DNA of 64,000 nucleotides from Serripes groenlandicus (lineage: Eukaryota; Mollusca; Bivalvia; Cardiida; Cardiidae). Every line of letters begins with the position of its first letter. Positions within the stretch are counted from its first letter, which is position 1. Location of the stretch: positions 32,095,677-32,159,676 of the forward strand of contig JASEVX010000007.1 of NCBI GenBank assembly GCA_031761405.1, in the 5' to 3' direction. Below, piece after piece: positions 1 through 13,400 of this stretch. Position numbers and translations under genes: made by a program. The notes under the pieces are model-generated. The model searched no databases, was not told where the DNA came from, and saw only the letters and a list, made by a program, of their open reading frames with translations.

Positions 1-206
1 TTTCTAATGTAGATTAAGCTCGTTCTTTTTATATGGGATGATATTTGCATTGCATGATTATCGCATGTTAGTAATATGACATATGTTCTACTATATACTA
101 TAATCAAATTGTGCCCTATATACGAGTATGTTTATGTTTTGTTCAGTTTTGTTAACGAAGGATTATGACACAGGACTCTGGAACGGTTGAACTAGTATGA
201 CATAAA
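1..206. repeat. Terminal direct repeat, left copy
   Basis: These 206 bases recur without a visible mismatch at 63795-64000 in the same orientation, an offset of 63,794. No coding potential or element structure is seen inside. Paralogous sequence elsewhere in the window is visibly diverged, so this match is either a very recent duplication, the join of a circular contig, or redundant assembly. Confidence 0.95.
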
Positions 207-778
207 TGAATCAAAGCTACAATAGGTTGAGTAAAAATGGGCAATTTAATTGTAAATGCCAAACGGAAAATTCCAAATAAGAGTGGAAATGGGCAATGTT
301 TGATAATTGCAAAAGTAGTGTCAAGCGAATTTTTATATTAATGAGTGTTTAGTTAATAGGGCCCATGATTGTTTATTTGTATAATTGTTAATTCGATTAT
401 GTGATATCCTTTACACAATCACAATGTGTAAAATGTATAAATAAATAGCAAGCCATAAGAATCATAGTCGACTAGCTTAGAAATTAACCATTTCGATGCT
501 GAATTGACTTTTTCAAGTTTGGTCCGTACCAAATTTCAGGAAAGTCAAAATAGAAATGTTGCGTTGGGCAGCCAGAACTACAAAGCACGATCAGGCGGCG
601 CGATTGTGCTGCTTGGCCTGGCTCTGTATTGGTATCATTGGCTTCACAAAATCGGGCTTAGCAGTCTAAGGATTGAATTGATTGAAATGTTTACACACAG
701 CGCCTCACCACGCAACCAACGTTGTTCTCGAATCATGTTCATTATAGGGGGACTGATTAGGAATTGAATAGATCTGAA
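207..778. other. Intergenic, nothing recognised
   Basis: AT-rich sequence without supported exons, tRNA-like boxes or tandem repeats. The open frame at 504-767 has no recognisable domain or splice context. The part copied in the second segmental duplicate starts only near the end of this stretch. Confidence 0.6.
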
Positions 779-890
779 AACATTTTGGTAAAGGGAGATA
801 TTGCTCATAGTGAGCAATTCTTCCTCTGGCCACAATGTTTTCAATAGGCGTCTGCTACAGAGAAATTAAAAATGCGTCTACATGTGAGAA
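779..890. mobile_element. TTAA-type MITE (family M1), internal part
   Basis: It carries the family's central palindrome, in which a strand ending TTGCTCAT meets ATGAGCAATT, followed by the GTCTGCTaCAG and gTGAGAAAtG right-end words. The left end is not recognisable. The paralogous fragment is at 37596-37712. Confidence 0.65.
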
Positions 891-1192
891 ATGTTTAAAT
901 GTCATATCCGAATGTGCAATGTTGACTGTTCAGCAACTGGTAATATTGATATATTGCTTTCGGGCCAACTCACACAGAACACGACCCTTAGAATTAAGCG
1001 TCTAGCAAATAGTCAAATGAGTATCTGGCTCGTAGCAGGATCTTCTGTTTCTCTGTAGCATCCTGCCAAATTATGGATGACTGTTATAACAAAATTCCGA
1101 CTGCACAACAACTAGTTGTTATGGTTATGGCATTCAATTACAAAACCCCATCGAATACCCGTTAGTTTTCGTGTTATTTGTTCAGACGAACA

Positions 1193-1198
1193 TTTTAT
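1193..1198 (-). promoter_or_regulatory. Possible polyadenylation signal of gene A
   Basis: AATAAA on the minus strand starts a few bases after the TAG stop at 1202-1204. The spacing is very short, and the paralogue reads AGTAAA here, so a more distal signal could be used. Confidence 0.3.
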
Positions 1199-1201
1199 TG
1201 T

Positions 1202-1428
1202 CTACACGAATTCAATTTCACAAAGAGCGAAGAACAACCGATGACATTTCACATCTGCCCATCTGTTATCCCTGTTTGGTTCAATAACAACACAGTTTTC
1301 AATTGTTCTGCCATTGGGTTCTCTGGGTGGATTCCAGTTGCTATAATCCAGCACCGTTCCATCTGACCATTGAAACGTATTTTCCTGTACTATATCATTC
1401 AGACCAATCCAAATCCTATATGCTAGAC
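1202..1428 (-). CDS. Gene A exon 7: C-terminal half of CTLD
   Basis: The acceptor GTTTGTAG precedes position 1428; phase 1 in, TAG stop. It reads through the core words WIGLND, FQWSDGT, NWNP, EPNGR, ENCV, RWADVKC and ALCEIE, which are the hallmark second half of a long-form C-type lectin domain with its last three cysteines. EPN predicts mannose-type specificity in the family, but the following WND is WAD, which may weaken Ca binding. It is one codon longer than the exon in gene B. Confidence 0.9.
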
Positions 1429-4400
1429 CTACAAACAAACATAATGTGCGATTTCGTCTTTATGTTACATAAAGACATAGATATGCTATGTTACAGTCCA
1501 ATAACTTTCTATAATATGAGCCGTTCCACGAGAAAACCAACATTATGGACTCTGTATAATGTATCGACCCATATCAGGCTAGTCCGTACCGACACTTTCC
1601 GTCTCAGATAATGATTCCTGAAACAGGAAATCCACATGAGGCGAACAATGGATGTTGTGTCAGCCTGTGTGGCATACTTAGGCTGATTCGGTCCGATATT
1701 TTTCGCGGAGTCCACAATGTTCGTTTTCTCGTGAAACATTTGGTAAAGCGATTGTTTTTGATAGACAAACGAGTGTACCCATGAAGTGTATTTGTGGGGT
1801 TATTTCTTTTGTTTCAAACTTGTGGGTTGCAACCCACAAGTATGCTATTCATTCCGTAATTATCCCCCTTTTACGGAATGAATAGCATTAATATGAAAAT
1901 AAGATACCCGTTATAAAACAAACAAACACAATATTTATCTAAGCGTCTTTATAAAGGTGATGGGTGGGCTTTAGGACTCTCTCACGCGGACGAGCTGACG
2001 CATTATGACGACAGTCACGAGTAACCTGCCCCTACCATAAGATTACCGGGTTCGGCATTCAGCAATAATAACGGCGCCCGTTGGACATGGTGTAAGTAAA
2101 AACGCTATAAGTCAAATTACACCCAATACATCCGCTGACATTCTGATCTACTTCCAAATAGTCCCTAAAATAAACTTTGTTTGCGTACAAATGAGTGAAT
2201 ACCATCAACAGAATGCATTGAATATATGACATTGTGTTTAAAATCATTGTAAATGTGAATAGGATGCACTGGAAATGATTGATTTAATCACTTTTAGTAT
2301 GTTGACCTTGTTTGAAAGTTAAAGAAGAGAATGCTAAACACCGGTTTTGTCTGGGCCCGATTTGGTCCAAATAACAGTTTTCGCCTGGTGAACTCTTTCT
2401 TGCATAATGCGATTATAACCCCAAGCCGGCATGCTTAGTCTGTCCCGGGTCGATACTTTACGCAGAGTCCCCAATGTGGGTTTTCTCGCGGGACGGCTCA
2501 ATGATGTGAATATTTTGTTAAATATATAAGCGCTGCTACAGGAAAATTCACCATAGGACATTTGTGAATAGTGTATATTCAGATCACCCTGTACCTCCGC
2601 GCAATCTGAGCAGCATCTGAATTGCTCGTTAATATGTCAAGAATCATTTTAGAAGCCTCTGACATATAATGTGTATTAAAGGTGCTGAACTCCAGATTAT
2701 AGTAGTATAGTCACACTTTTAAAACTGGTCAAAAGTTGTCTTTAAATATTAGAATCTTAATTCTGGGATAAAATTAGAGTAATAATTCCACTTTCCAGAA
2801 CAATAAACATCTAAATATTGATTGTTCATGCTTCATTTTACTAGATAGACATACCCAGTAAGCCAAATTGTGTATATTTTCATGACTTTCAATTGACAGT
2901 TGTTCAACATTTACTCTCAAAACTATTTATTTCTTACTTTGTTGTCACTCTATTAGAACTCTTTGAAGAAGCTTCAACATTTCAAACATGTTGATGTCCA
3001 TCTAGAGTTCAACACGTTTAAGATCACATTGTATATATGTGCAAATTGATCATTGACGTCACTTGTTGAAAAGGCTGTATGGTATGTGTTCGTAGAGCAT
3101 GGATCGTATAAAACAGCATTCTCCTTCGCAGAGTTGTCGTTCCTTACACTCACCATGTATGGTGAGTGTAAGGAACGACAACTCTGCGAAGGAGAATGAT
3201 AAAACAGTTGACACTAAGTCTAGGATTATACTGCTTGTGTGTATGACCTTATCTTGGTTTACAGAGCCTGGTACACTTCTTCCCAATAGACAACTTATAT
3301 GAAGCAGACGACAGTTGACAATACGCTTAAAATACGTTCGCGTCAACCAATCGAATAGAGTTAAGTTGCCATTTCTGCATATATGTACAGATTCTAAGGA
3401 ATTGGAATATTTGTATAGAGAAAAAGATTATTAGCATTTTGGGTATATTGATTTTACATCGCTTCATTTCTTACAATAAAATCACGGCGTTTCCTAGAAA
3501 AGTTGCCAGCACTATTGGATAATTTATCCTGACACCAGAGCGCCAATCGTTATGCTAGCCACAAAACGCCTAGCACCAATGGGGGAAAGCCATAACATAG
3601 GTATTAGGTATGACCCGGCCTGGGATCGAAGCCAGAACCTCCCGCACCCGAGTCGGACGCTCTACGACTTCAACACCGAGGTGATTAGTACGCCAATAAG
3701 GCCCATTGTGTTGGATAGCGGTAATATACAATATATAAAAGATACCATTGATGCCCATTATGTTAGATAGCGGTAGTACACAATATATAAAAGATACCAG
3801 CGATGCCCTTTCCTAAATACCGCTTCACCATCTCGTTGATGTAGTTGTGTTCATCTTGATCTCCTATATCGACCAAATGGCCAGACAGGTCTTGACATTT
3901 GTTCTGAAAGAGTTCGTGAAGTTCTATATTAAGACAGGGTCTTTGAAAGACCCTGATTAAGAGCACATCATAACAACACAGACCTCGAAAATCAGGTAAA
4001 ATTAAGATCAGCCAGCGCAGACACCAATCGGATTATGCATTTCAAAACATAGTAAACATAATTAAATTCACATCAAAATATTGAGAAGAGTTGAAAACAT
4101 AGTGGCAAAAGGAGAAATCTCTTAATATAAATCTCCTTTTGTCGTAATGTTTTCCAAAGCTGACAATGCATGTTGGAAAGGGTTGAATTATGATTATCGA
4201 ATTACCCAGTTAAACCACAGACATAGCGGGCTTTTCGTAACCCGTTACCACGTACAACAACTCTGCAGAAGACGACTTAGAACATTAACAATAAGGAAAC
4301 TGTCTTTAAATGAAAGATTTATTATTGAATAATAAAGTTGAAAAAAACGTGGCAAAAGGAGAATTTGCTCAATTTGTCCTTTTGTAACAACGATTTCAAA

Positions 4401-7400
4401 AATCGTCTGCTGAAAAGATGTCAGAAAGCGTCTGCATTTAGGAAAGGGTTAACCCATATCCCGCTGTAATTCTACACCAAACATCGACGCCCTTGATTTG
4501 TTGGTAAGCCTTGTTAATATTTCCAACAGTACGATTTGCTATGAATTGATAATTGAGAAGTAACATAATTTACTTCACAAATGTGTAGAAAGATATCAGT
4601 ATATACTGTTCTCAATTGATGATTAAATGATGTTTCACCATTGACTTATTACAACAAATTTGCATCAGACAACTTTGGAAAGATCTAGTCTATATCATAG
4701 AGACTATCTACGAATGAAAATGAGGCAAATGGAGAATTCGCTCTGTTTGAGCAAGTTCTTCTTTTGTCCCAATGTTTTCAAACGTTATCTAGTGAAAATC
4801 CGTCAGAATGCGAAAAATGTCGAAAGAGTTGTACAGCTAGGTGAGGGTTATGTTCAGGGAAAGCCGATGAAGTTTTGATTTGCCTTGTCCTGTAAACTGA
4901 TCGTAAGTATAATACCTTTGCATGAGTTGCACTCATCTTTTCTTCATAAAGTAGCACATACCATGCCAAGCCCGGTCGAATCCATTGCTCACCTGAGTTA
5001 CTGCACCCTGCAAATAATAAAATATTACATACAGATAAACAAAAACTAAAAGCTTACTGTAGAGAGACTGAAGTTTTGTTCGATATAAAAAAAAGAAATC
5101 AAAGACCAGATTGTTGTCTTTCTATGGATAGTTGACATACATAGGTCCCATTATACATGTATTACAGTGCTACTGATAAGCTTTTCATGTAAATTGAGTA
5201 TTACCCCATGCATCAAAAGTAATTGAGTATTTAAAAAAAATCAATTGACTATTTCAATTCTCATTACCCCATAGGTTATTTCAATTGGCTATTTCAATAT
5301 CTCTTACATGATCTTTTGATTTTCATAAATCCATCTCATTTAATAAATAAATGCTATCCTACAGACAAAGCTCTACAGCTGACAACTTTGAAAGGGTGTA
5401 AACAAAAGTATGGATATGATCTCAATATGCATATATAAATGTAAATGAAATTAGAATTATTGAATAAAATGAAAACATTTAAAAGGAAAATATGTTCATT
5501 TTTATGTGGAACTCCTGTTTTTGTCAAAATGTTTTTAAAAAGTAGTCTGGTGCATTGAGCTCTTTGAACAGTTAGGGTACAAAGTTACACTTTGGGATAC
5601 AGATATGAACAACTAGCAGTTATTGATTTATTTCGTATTTTATCCCGTCTCTCTTCACATTTAAGGAGCCTGCAGCAGATTTCTTTCAAAGAATTTGGAT
5701 AAAACATTTATGGGGGAAAACAGACAGTGAAACTTAGTCTTAGGATTATCAAAGTAGACACAAGTATTTGTTCATTGTCAACAGTATTTTCCAAATTCGT
5801 ATACTGCTGATTATTGATTATTTAAGTTCGAAATATTTAATACAATTTGTACCTGCTCTTTTACAACATATCTCACTTCAGTTTGGCCTGCCCATTATGA
5901 CAAGAAACTGTATTTACAACGTATCCGGTATTACTAGCGTCCGAATATACATCTAATTTTTGTGCAAGTTTTATCCTTCAATATTTCGATTTATAATGAC
6001 AATAGGACTTAATAATGACTAGTAGCTTTTAATTGGACTCTAACTTTCATTACAATGTCTTAATTAACTGTCTAGCAGTCTTAAACGCTCATTTCACCCT
6101 TTTTCAATTTGTCAATTTTGTCCGACGATATAATTCATCCCAATACGCAACCTTTTGTTAACCGTGCAGCGATTGGCTGCTTATAAATAGCTCACTTCAC
6201 CAGTTTGTTGATCATGTGACTTTGTTGATCACGTGACTAGTACAACCACTACCGGTTGGCTTATGCGAAATGTATACGATATTTCTTGACTTCGAAGAAA
6301 GTTGTCAATACGCAGTCAATATTGATTGAATTGGGTTTTGTTTCGTACATGATGATATGATACGCAGGGCTTGAAAAATGAATTGAGTATCCCAAAAATT
6401 TAATGCGTTTTGTTATGCAATGATTTGAAATTCAACCAAAATCGCAACTTTTTGTTAACCGTGCAGCGATTGGCTGCTTATAAATAGCTCACTTCACCAG
6501 TTTGTTGATCAAGTGACTTCGTTGATCACGTGACTAGTACAACGACTACCGGTTGGCTTATGCGAAATGTATACGATATTTCTTGACTTAGAAGAAAGTT
6601 GTCAATACGCAGTCAATATTGATTGAATTGGGTTTTGTTTCGTACATAATGATATGATACGCAGGGCATGAAAAATGAATTGAGTATCCTAAAAAATTTA
6701 TGCGTTTTGTTACGCAATGATTTTAAATTCAACCAAAATCGCAACTTTTTGTTAACCGTGCAGCGATTGGCTGCTTATAAATAGCACATCACCAGTTTGT
6801 TGATCATGTGACTTTGTTGATCACGTGACTAGTACAACCACTACCGGTTGGCTTATGCGAAATGTATACGATATTTCTTGACTTAGAAGAAAGTTGTCAA
6901 TACGCAGTCAATATTGATTAAATTGGGTTTTGTTTCGTTCATAATGATATGATACGCAGGGCTTGAAAAATGAATTGAGTATCCCAAACATATTTGGCGA
7001 ACTGCGCTAAAAATGCATCGGCGCTGGATGTTCGTTGAAAGCATTGTCCCACGGATTTGTTTTTCAAGCCCCGGTAGCTGAGTCGGTAGCGACGAGGGCT
7101 ATCAATCCAGGGTTGTGAGTTCGAATCGCAGCTCGGCCAACATTCTTTCCGGCGTTTTACAAAAGTCACTGTGACAAGCGCCATACGTCTTTCACAAACG
7201 GGCTAACAGTCTATGAGGTAAAGCATTCAGTTGCTTGAAAATAATGCTGCTTGGAGTACTGGTGTGAGAAAGCTAGGACACACATGAGTAGGTGTACTAG
7301 CCGCCGTGATATGACTGTCAAATTGGTTTAAACGGTGTAAAGCCCCAATCATTCAATCAATCAATCAATAAATCATTTCCAGTGTTTTCCATTTGGTTAT

Positions 7401-10400
7401 ATCAGATAACGACATGTACCTTGAGGTGGGTAACGGGAACAGTTTGGAACTGTCCATTGTCCACCTTCCAAGCATCTGATGTCGACGTGCCACTTAGGTA
7501 GCTGGTTCCATTGCAACAGTACTTTGCTCTCAACCTGGTACATATTGCCTGTAATTGTCGAGTCTGGTATATCAGGGGGTCCACACACTAGATCGGGACA
7601 TAAATAAAATACAATTAATAAAAAATCAATCAAGCGTGAATAAGACGCTGAAATAAACTACTATGCAATAGGAATTTGAAGTTAAAAACGACATTAAAAC
7701 TCCACAAAACGAAATTTATTATTATTTAAACGAATTATCATCAATTTTATATTTTTGTTTCCTCTTTTCTGAATTATAATACATTTTGTTGACGGCAAGA
7801 TATCGTTATAATAATATATACAAGAGAAAGTTGATGCAACGCATCAATGTCGCCGGAAATCCATACTGCAGTTATGCATAACACTTACATTATAGCAGTT
7901 ATCAACTGAGGGGCATATTGGAACATCAGGGTCAAGTGAAAATGTATCATAACTTGCATTTTTTGTCAACGAAGTGAATGTCTTTCAATGAAATATAATT
8001 GAAGCTAGGACACACATGAGTAGGTGTACTAGCCGCCGTGATATGACTGTCAAATTGGTTTAAACGGTGTAAAGCCCCAATCATTCAATCAATCAATCAA
8101 TAAATCATTTCCAGTGTTTTCCATTTGGTTATATCAGATAACGACATGTACCTTGAGGTGGGTAACGGGAACAGTTTGGAACTGTCCATTGTCCACCTTC
8201 CAAGCATCTGATGTCGACGTGCCACTTAGGTAGCTGGTTCCATTGCAACAGTACTTTGCTCTCAACCTGGTACATATTGCCTGTAATTGTCGAGTCTGGT
8301 ATATCAGGGGGTCCACACACTAGATCGGGACATAAATAAAATACAATTAATAAAAAATCAATCAAGCGTGAATAAGACGCTGAAATAAACTACTATGCAA
8401 TAGGAATTTGAAGTTAAAAACGACATTAAAACTCCACAAAACGAAATTTATTATTATTTAAACGAATTATCATCAATTTTATATTTTTGTTTCCTCTTTT
8501 CTGAATTATAATACATTTTGTTGACGGCAAGATATCGTTATAATAATATATACAAGAGAAAGTTGATGCAACGCATCAATGTCGCCGGAAATCCATACTG
8601 CAGTTATGCATAACACTTACATTATAGCAGTTATCAACTGAGGGGCATATTGGAACATCAGGGTCAAGTGAAAATGTATCATAACTTGCATTTTTTGTCA
8701 ACGAAGTGAATGTCTTTCAATGAAATATAATTGAAGCCTTTCATTGTTTATGATCAATCTCCATTCTAAGGTAGGTTGACCATACACACAGCCAACTAAT
8801 TATTGATCATAAACAGGAAATGAGTAATCTTGCCAATCATTAGTCTACTCATGTTTTAAAATTATATACGAAATAATTGTGTACGAAAGACCGGATTCGT
8901 TTCTTCTTCGTATTGTTGTCGTTCTTTACACTCTCTTTATAGGCAGAGGGTGTGTTTTAAAAGTATACAATGATGAGCGCCCTTGTGTCAATGATGCATA
9001 ACAATATACAGATCGCAAGCAAAATGCCTGTAGAGAATATAATAACACATTTAAAATGTTCAAGGACGAAATAATTTTGTACCAAAGACCCGATTCGTTT
9101 CTTCTTCGCATAATTGTCATTCTTTACACTCTATTTATATGCAGAGTGTTCATTCAAATTAATTTTTTTATTATTATTTTTTTTAAATCACCTATGATTA
9201 ACTATTTGTAAGTGAGTATAAGAAACGGCTCTCTGCAAAGGAGATTTGTCTACGCATTCGGTATTCGGTAGTCACTTGTTCAACATATTTAGCTGAGAAA
9301 CAGTTCATATTTTAGATATACATGGTTAAACATTATTAAATGCATTCTTCAAAATTCAAGACATATCTTTGAACATGAAAATAACTTTCAGTAAGTTAAA
9401 ATTGCTATTAAAAGGAGAATTCGACGTGATTTTGTATTAAGACACATAACAGTCTGCTGCAAGTCTAATTTACTCTTTTGTCTTTCGAAAAGTCGACTTA
9501 CAACTGCAACTATAGTTTTCTTGGGTGTATTCTTCCGCGAAAGTCGAGTTTTAATTGGTTTGCCATCTGGTTTACAACGATTTCATTGGTTCGACCGAAT
9601 CACGAACAACAACCCGCTTGCATTCATTAATGAGACAAAATAGTTCCAATGAGTGCAACACACTCTGACATATGATTGACCTCAATGTCAGTGTTGTTAG
9701 TTAATGTCAACATACACAAGTCAACATGTAATCTAGTCCTAGATGTCAAATAAACTAGAAATGTAGTCTAAATAGGTTTTTGTCAATTAACCTTGTAAGG
9801 GCCCTTTTCGGAGATTCAATTAAACTGCAAATACATTACAATTACCATAACATGTTAACCCTTTCCTAAACACAGACGTAATTTGACGCATAGAACCAGT
9901 CTTCTGTAATCAATAAGTTATGTGTTGTCTCTGTCTGTGCCGAGCGTCGGTAGCTCAGTCGGTAGCGACGCGGACTGTCAATACAGGGGTTATGAGTTCG
10001 AACCCAAGCTCGGCCAATATGCTTTCCGACGTTTGACAAAAGTCACTGTGACTAGCGTCATTCGTCTTTCACCAATGGGTTAACAGTCTATGTGGAACAG
10101 CAGCAAGTTGCTTGGAAAGTATGTTGTGTGAAGTACTGGTGTGAGAAAACTAGGAAACATATGAATAGGTGAACTGGCCGCCGTTATATGACTGAAACAT
10201 TGTTGAAAACGGTGTTAAACCCAAATCAATCAATTACTCTCTGTATGTAACGCTTGGAGGCATTATCTGGCGTCCAGCCGGATGCCTGCCTAAATGTGCA
10301 TTCGTTCGTCCGTCATGGTTTGCATTTATTGGTCAAAACATTGTTTCTGTTTCATTTCGAAGTAGTCACACTTATAACGTGTGATCAGGAGAACAGCAAA

Positions 10401-13400
10401 ATACTAGGTACATAACTCTATTTAGTTCAGCCATCTTCTCAATTAATTTCCATTGTATCCATTTAAAACTTGGTTTGTAGGTAGCTTATAACCAACAGAT
10501 GTGCAGTGCACCATTACCAATGATGTGTTTGGAGTGTGTATATTTTTTCTCTCCATGTTCTCACTTATTATATGGCTTTCGCGTGCAACACATGTATTCC
10601 GTGAAATGCTCTTGTTCGTTAATGAGTGCTTCAACAAGCTTTGAACTTAGTCCGGAGAGACTGACTGTCTGTTCATCCATCCGTCCGTTTGTCCGTTACG
10701 GTTTGCATTAATGGGTCAACACTTTGTTTCTGTTTGGCAGATCCATTTCAAAGTCGTCACACTTATACATTGGGATGAGGAGATGCAATATCTCGAACTC
10801 AAACCTGATCTGTTATTTTAGGTATAAACTCATTTTGTAAATATATTTCTACGGTCGGTGTCTCTATAGATGTTCAATGAATCAATATATTACTTCGTGT
10901 ATAGGAAACTAATAAGCTACAGATGTACAGTGCACAAGAAACATAACTCTAGCATGCTTTCGATTGTCTTTCATTTATGAGCATGATTCCAATATACATT
11001 GTGGATCTTTAGGATTTTCTGAACTGGAACTATTATAATTAAGGGTCGCTGCTCAGTTTTTTATAAATCTTTTGTCCTTCGTGATTTATTTTGTTTATAC
11101 AAGATAAGGATCAAACTTTGATAAATGCCACAACTTAGTAAATTATGACCACAACTTAGTAACTTGTGGCCACAACTTTGTAAATTGTGGCCACAACTTA
11201 GTAACGTGTGGCCACAACTTAGTAAATTAGGGCCACAACTTAGTAAATTGTGGCCACAACTTTTAATCTTGTGGCCACAAGTTACTAAGCTGTGGCCACA
11301 ATATAAATAAAGTGATGTGGATGTCACCTCTGTGCCACCGTACTAAATGTCAAAGGGAAGGAATTCATTTTCCATGTGCGACCATTATAGCATTATGGGT
11401 TATGGTTCGTTAATACGTGTGAAAGCTGCATTATGAGCCATTTCTTCTTTTTCCATCATGTTTTCAAATGTATTCTGTTGCGGAGGTGCCTGAAACAGCA
11501 TATGAGACTGTAAGTAAACAACGCCTCGTTGAATGCCTAGAGCATTGCCGACGATACAAATCTCCTCGCAGTGTCATTTTGTTTAGATGTACTGCCGTCA
11601 CTGTGACTGAGACCTTTGACCTAGGTCAGTAAAGAAAGCTCTCTTGACACTGAAACTGTGGATGAAGAATGAAGTGCTACAACGATGACGTCGTTTCATA
11701 CAGACGTATAGATTGTGAGCGTGATTTGAACGTGATTGGAACGATAATTGAACGCTTTTAAAGCGGATTGAAATTTAGCGCTTTGAATGAAACATTTATG
11801 AAGATTGAAAGAGGGCTTCGAACAAATTGAACTATTGCAACAATTTACCGAAATTTATCATACGAAATTATTATGGGTCCAAATTGTTAAGAAGTCCGAT
11901 ATATTGTTATATATTTTATTCTAAAAGACGAATTAATGATTGATTTTCGGTGTTTCACGCCGCTTCAACAATTGTTCGGTTATATCACGGCGTTTCCTTG
12001 GAAAGTTACCAGTACTACTGGTCCATTTATTCTGATACCAGCGAGTCAGCAAGCCATTTTTAAAGTTTTTAGTATGACCCGGACGGGGATCGAACCCGCG
12101 ACCTCCTCCACCGAGGCAGACGCTCTACCACTACACCACCGAGGTGGTCAACAGAAGAATTCAACAGAAGATGATTTAGACCCTGATAAAGCTAATCTAA
12201 TACACTCTTTAAAAAGAATATATGAACAAGTTTATTGAAAATATAAGTTCAATAGGCCACATGACTCGTGAGAAAAACAAAACACAAATAAACATTACAA
12301 ATGACAGCAAATGGGGCACATTTACCAATTTACAAGAACATACATTCGAAAGAGGTAAAAATGTCGCGTCATAGACGCAGAAGGTGTTGTTCAAACGTAA
12401 TATCATATCATTATCACCTCTGTGTATATAAACACGCTTACCATGCAATACAATTTAATATAACACAACATAATATAACATGATATAATATAATACGTCC
12501 AATATAGGCAAGGGGCATATTAACACAAGTATGACACATACACATCAATATATGAAAATTATATCAGTACATAAAATGTAAAGACAACACAACATTTATA
12601 TTAACAACTTATTTGTACATTTTATATTACCATTACACACCATATTTCAATTGAAAAGCTTGTAATACATATGTACTTAAATTTCAGAGTTTAGAAACAT
12701 GAGTGCATTCGAAAAGTTGTTTTAGTTTATACATGATAGGATTGGACCAATAATACTTGGAAATATATATCTTACGGAGATCAGAATATAAATTGCATTC
12801 ACTCATAAAATGATATTCGTCTTCGATCTTATTACATGTAATACATGTCTATCTTCACGTGGGATACAGTTTGAGCGATGCCACCTACCTATTTCAATGG
12901 AAAGATTATGTAGAAACCTTGACATTGCAGCAATTGAATTATTACTGAAATTACAATTTAAATAAAACTGAGAGTTGAAGGGGACAATGGTTTTAAAGAA
13001 AGTACTGCGAGGTGAATTATCAATTCTTGCATTCCAGTTCTGTACATTATTATCACGCAAACGTTGTTTGAAGTGAGCATTTACGTTACGCCATTTCTCC
13101 TGTTTTTAATGTTTTCACCTTTATTTCATAATATATTGAATTTTGGAAAGGGATAACAATTTTTTCGTCAGCAACGACTTGAATGTGTAAATGTTGTCTA
13201 CTGTAGAGTAGCTTGTTCTGAAACAACGACTTGAATGTTTAAATGTTGGCTACCGTAGAGTAGTTTGTTCTGAAACAACGACTTGAATGTTTAAATGTTG
13301 GCTACCGTAGAGTAGATTGTCTTGAAACAACGACTTGAATGTTTAAATGTTGGCTACCGTAGAGTAGATTGTCCTGAAACAACGTCTTGAATGTGTAAAT

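Larger units (their letters stand above)
7270..8733. repeat. Exact 732-bp tandem duplication
   Basis: 7270-8001 and 8002-8733 show no difference that I could find by eye, with an AAGC microhomology at the junction. The unit includes a SINE 3' end, a whole CCP exon with both splice sites, and flanking intron. It doubles the CCP exon of gene A. Confidence 0.93.

Noticed and set aside
1303..1611. Plus-strand frame over the CTLD exon and M2 MITE
   Set aside because: Shadow of the lectin exon on the other strand and of the MITE end.
3798..3923. Longer version of the CTLD middle exon using an AG 20 bases upstream
   Set aside because: Its phase does not fit the preceding exon in either gene; the CTCTTTCAG acceptor gives phase 0 and the expected CTLD spacing.
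7069..7145. Functional tRNA gene
   Set aside because: No complete cloverleaf with an acceptor stem; the downstream body and (CAAT)n tail are shared with other copies, as expected for a SINE.
12070..12150. Functional tRNA gene on the minus strand
   Set aside because: A and B boxes are good, but the same head plus body recurs at several places with diverged heads, so it is a tRNA-derived SINE.
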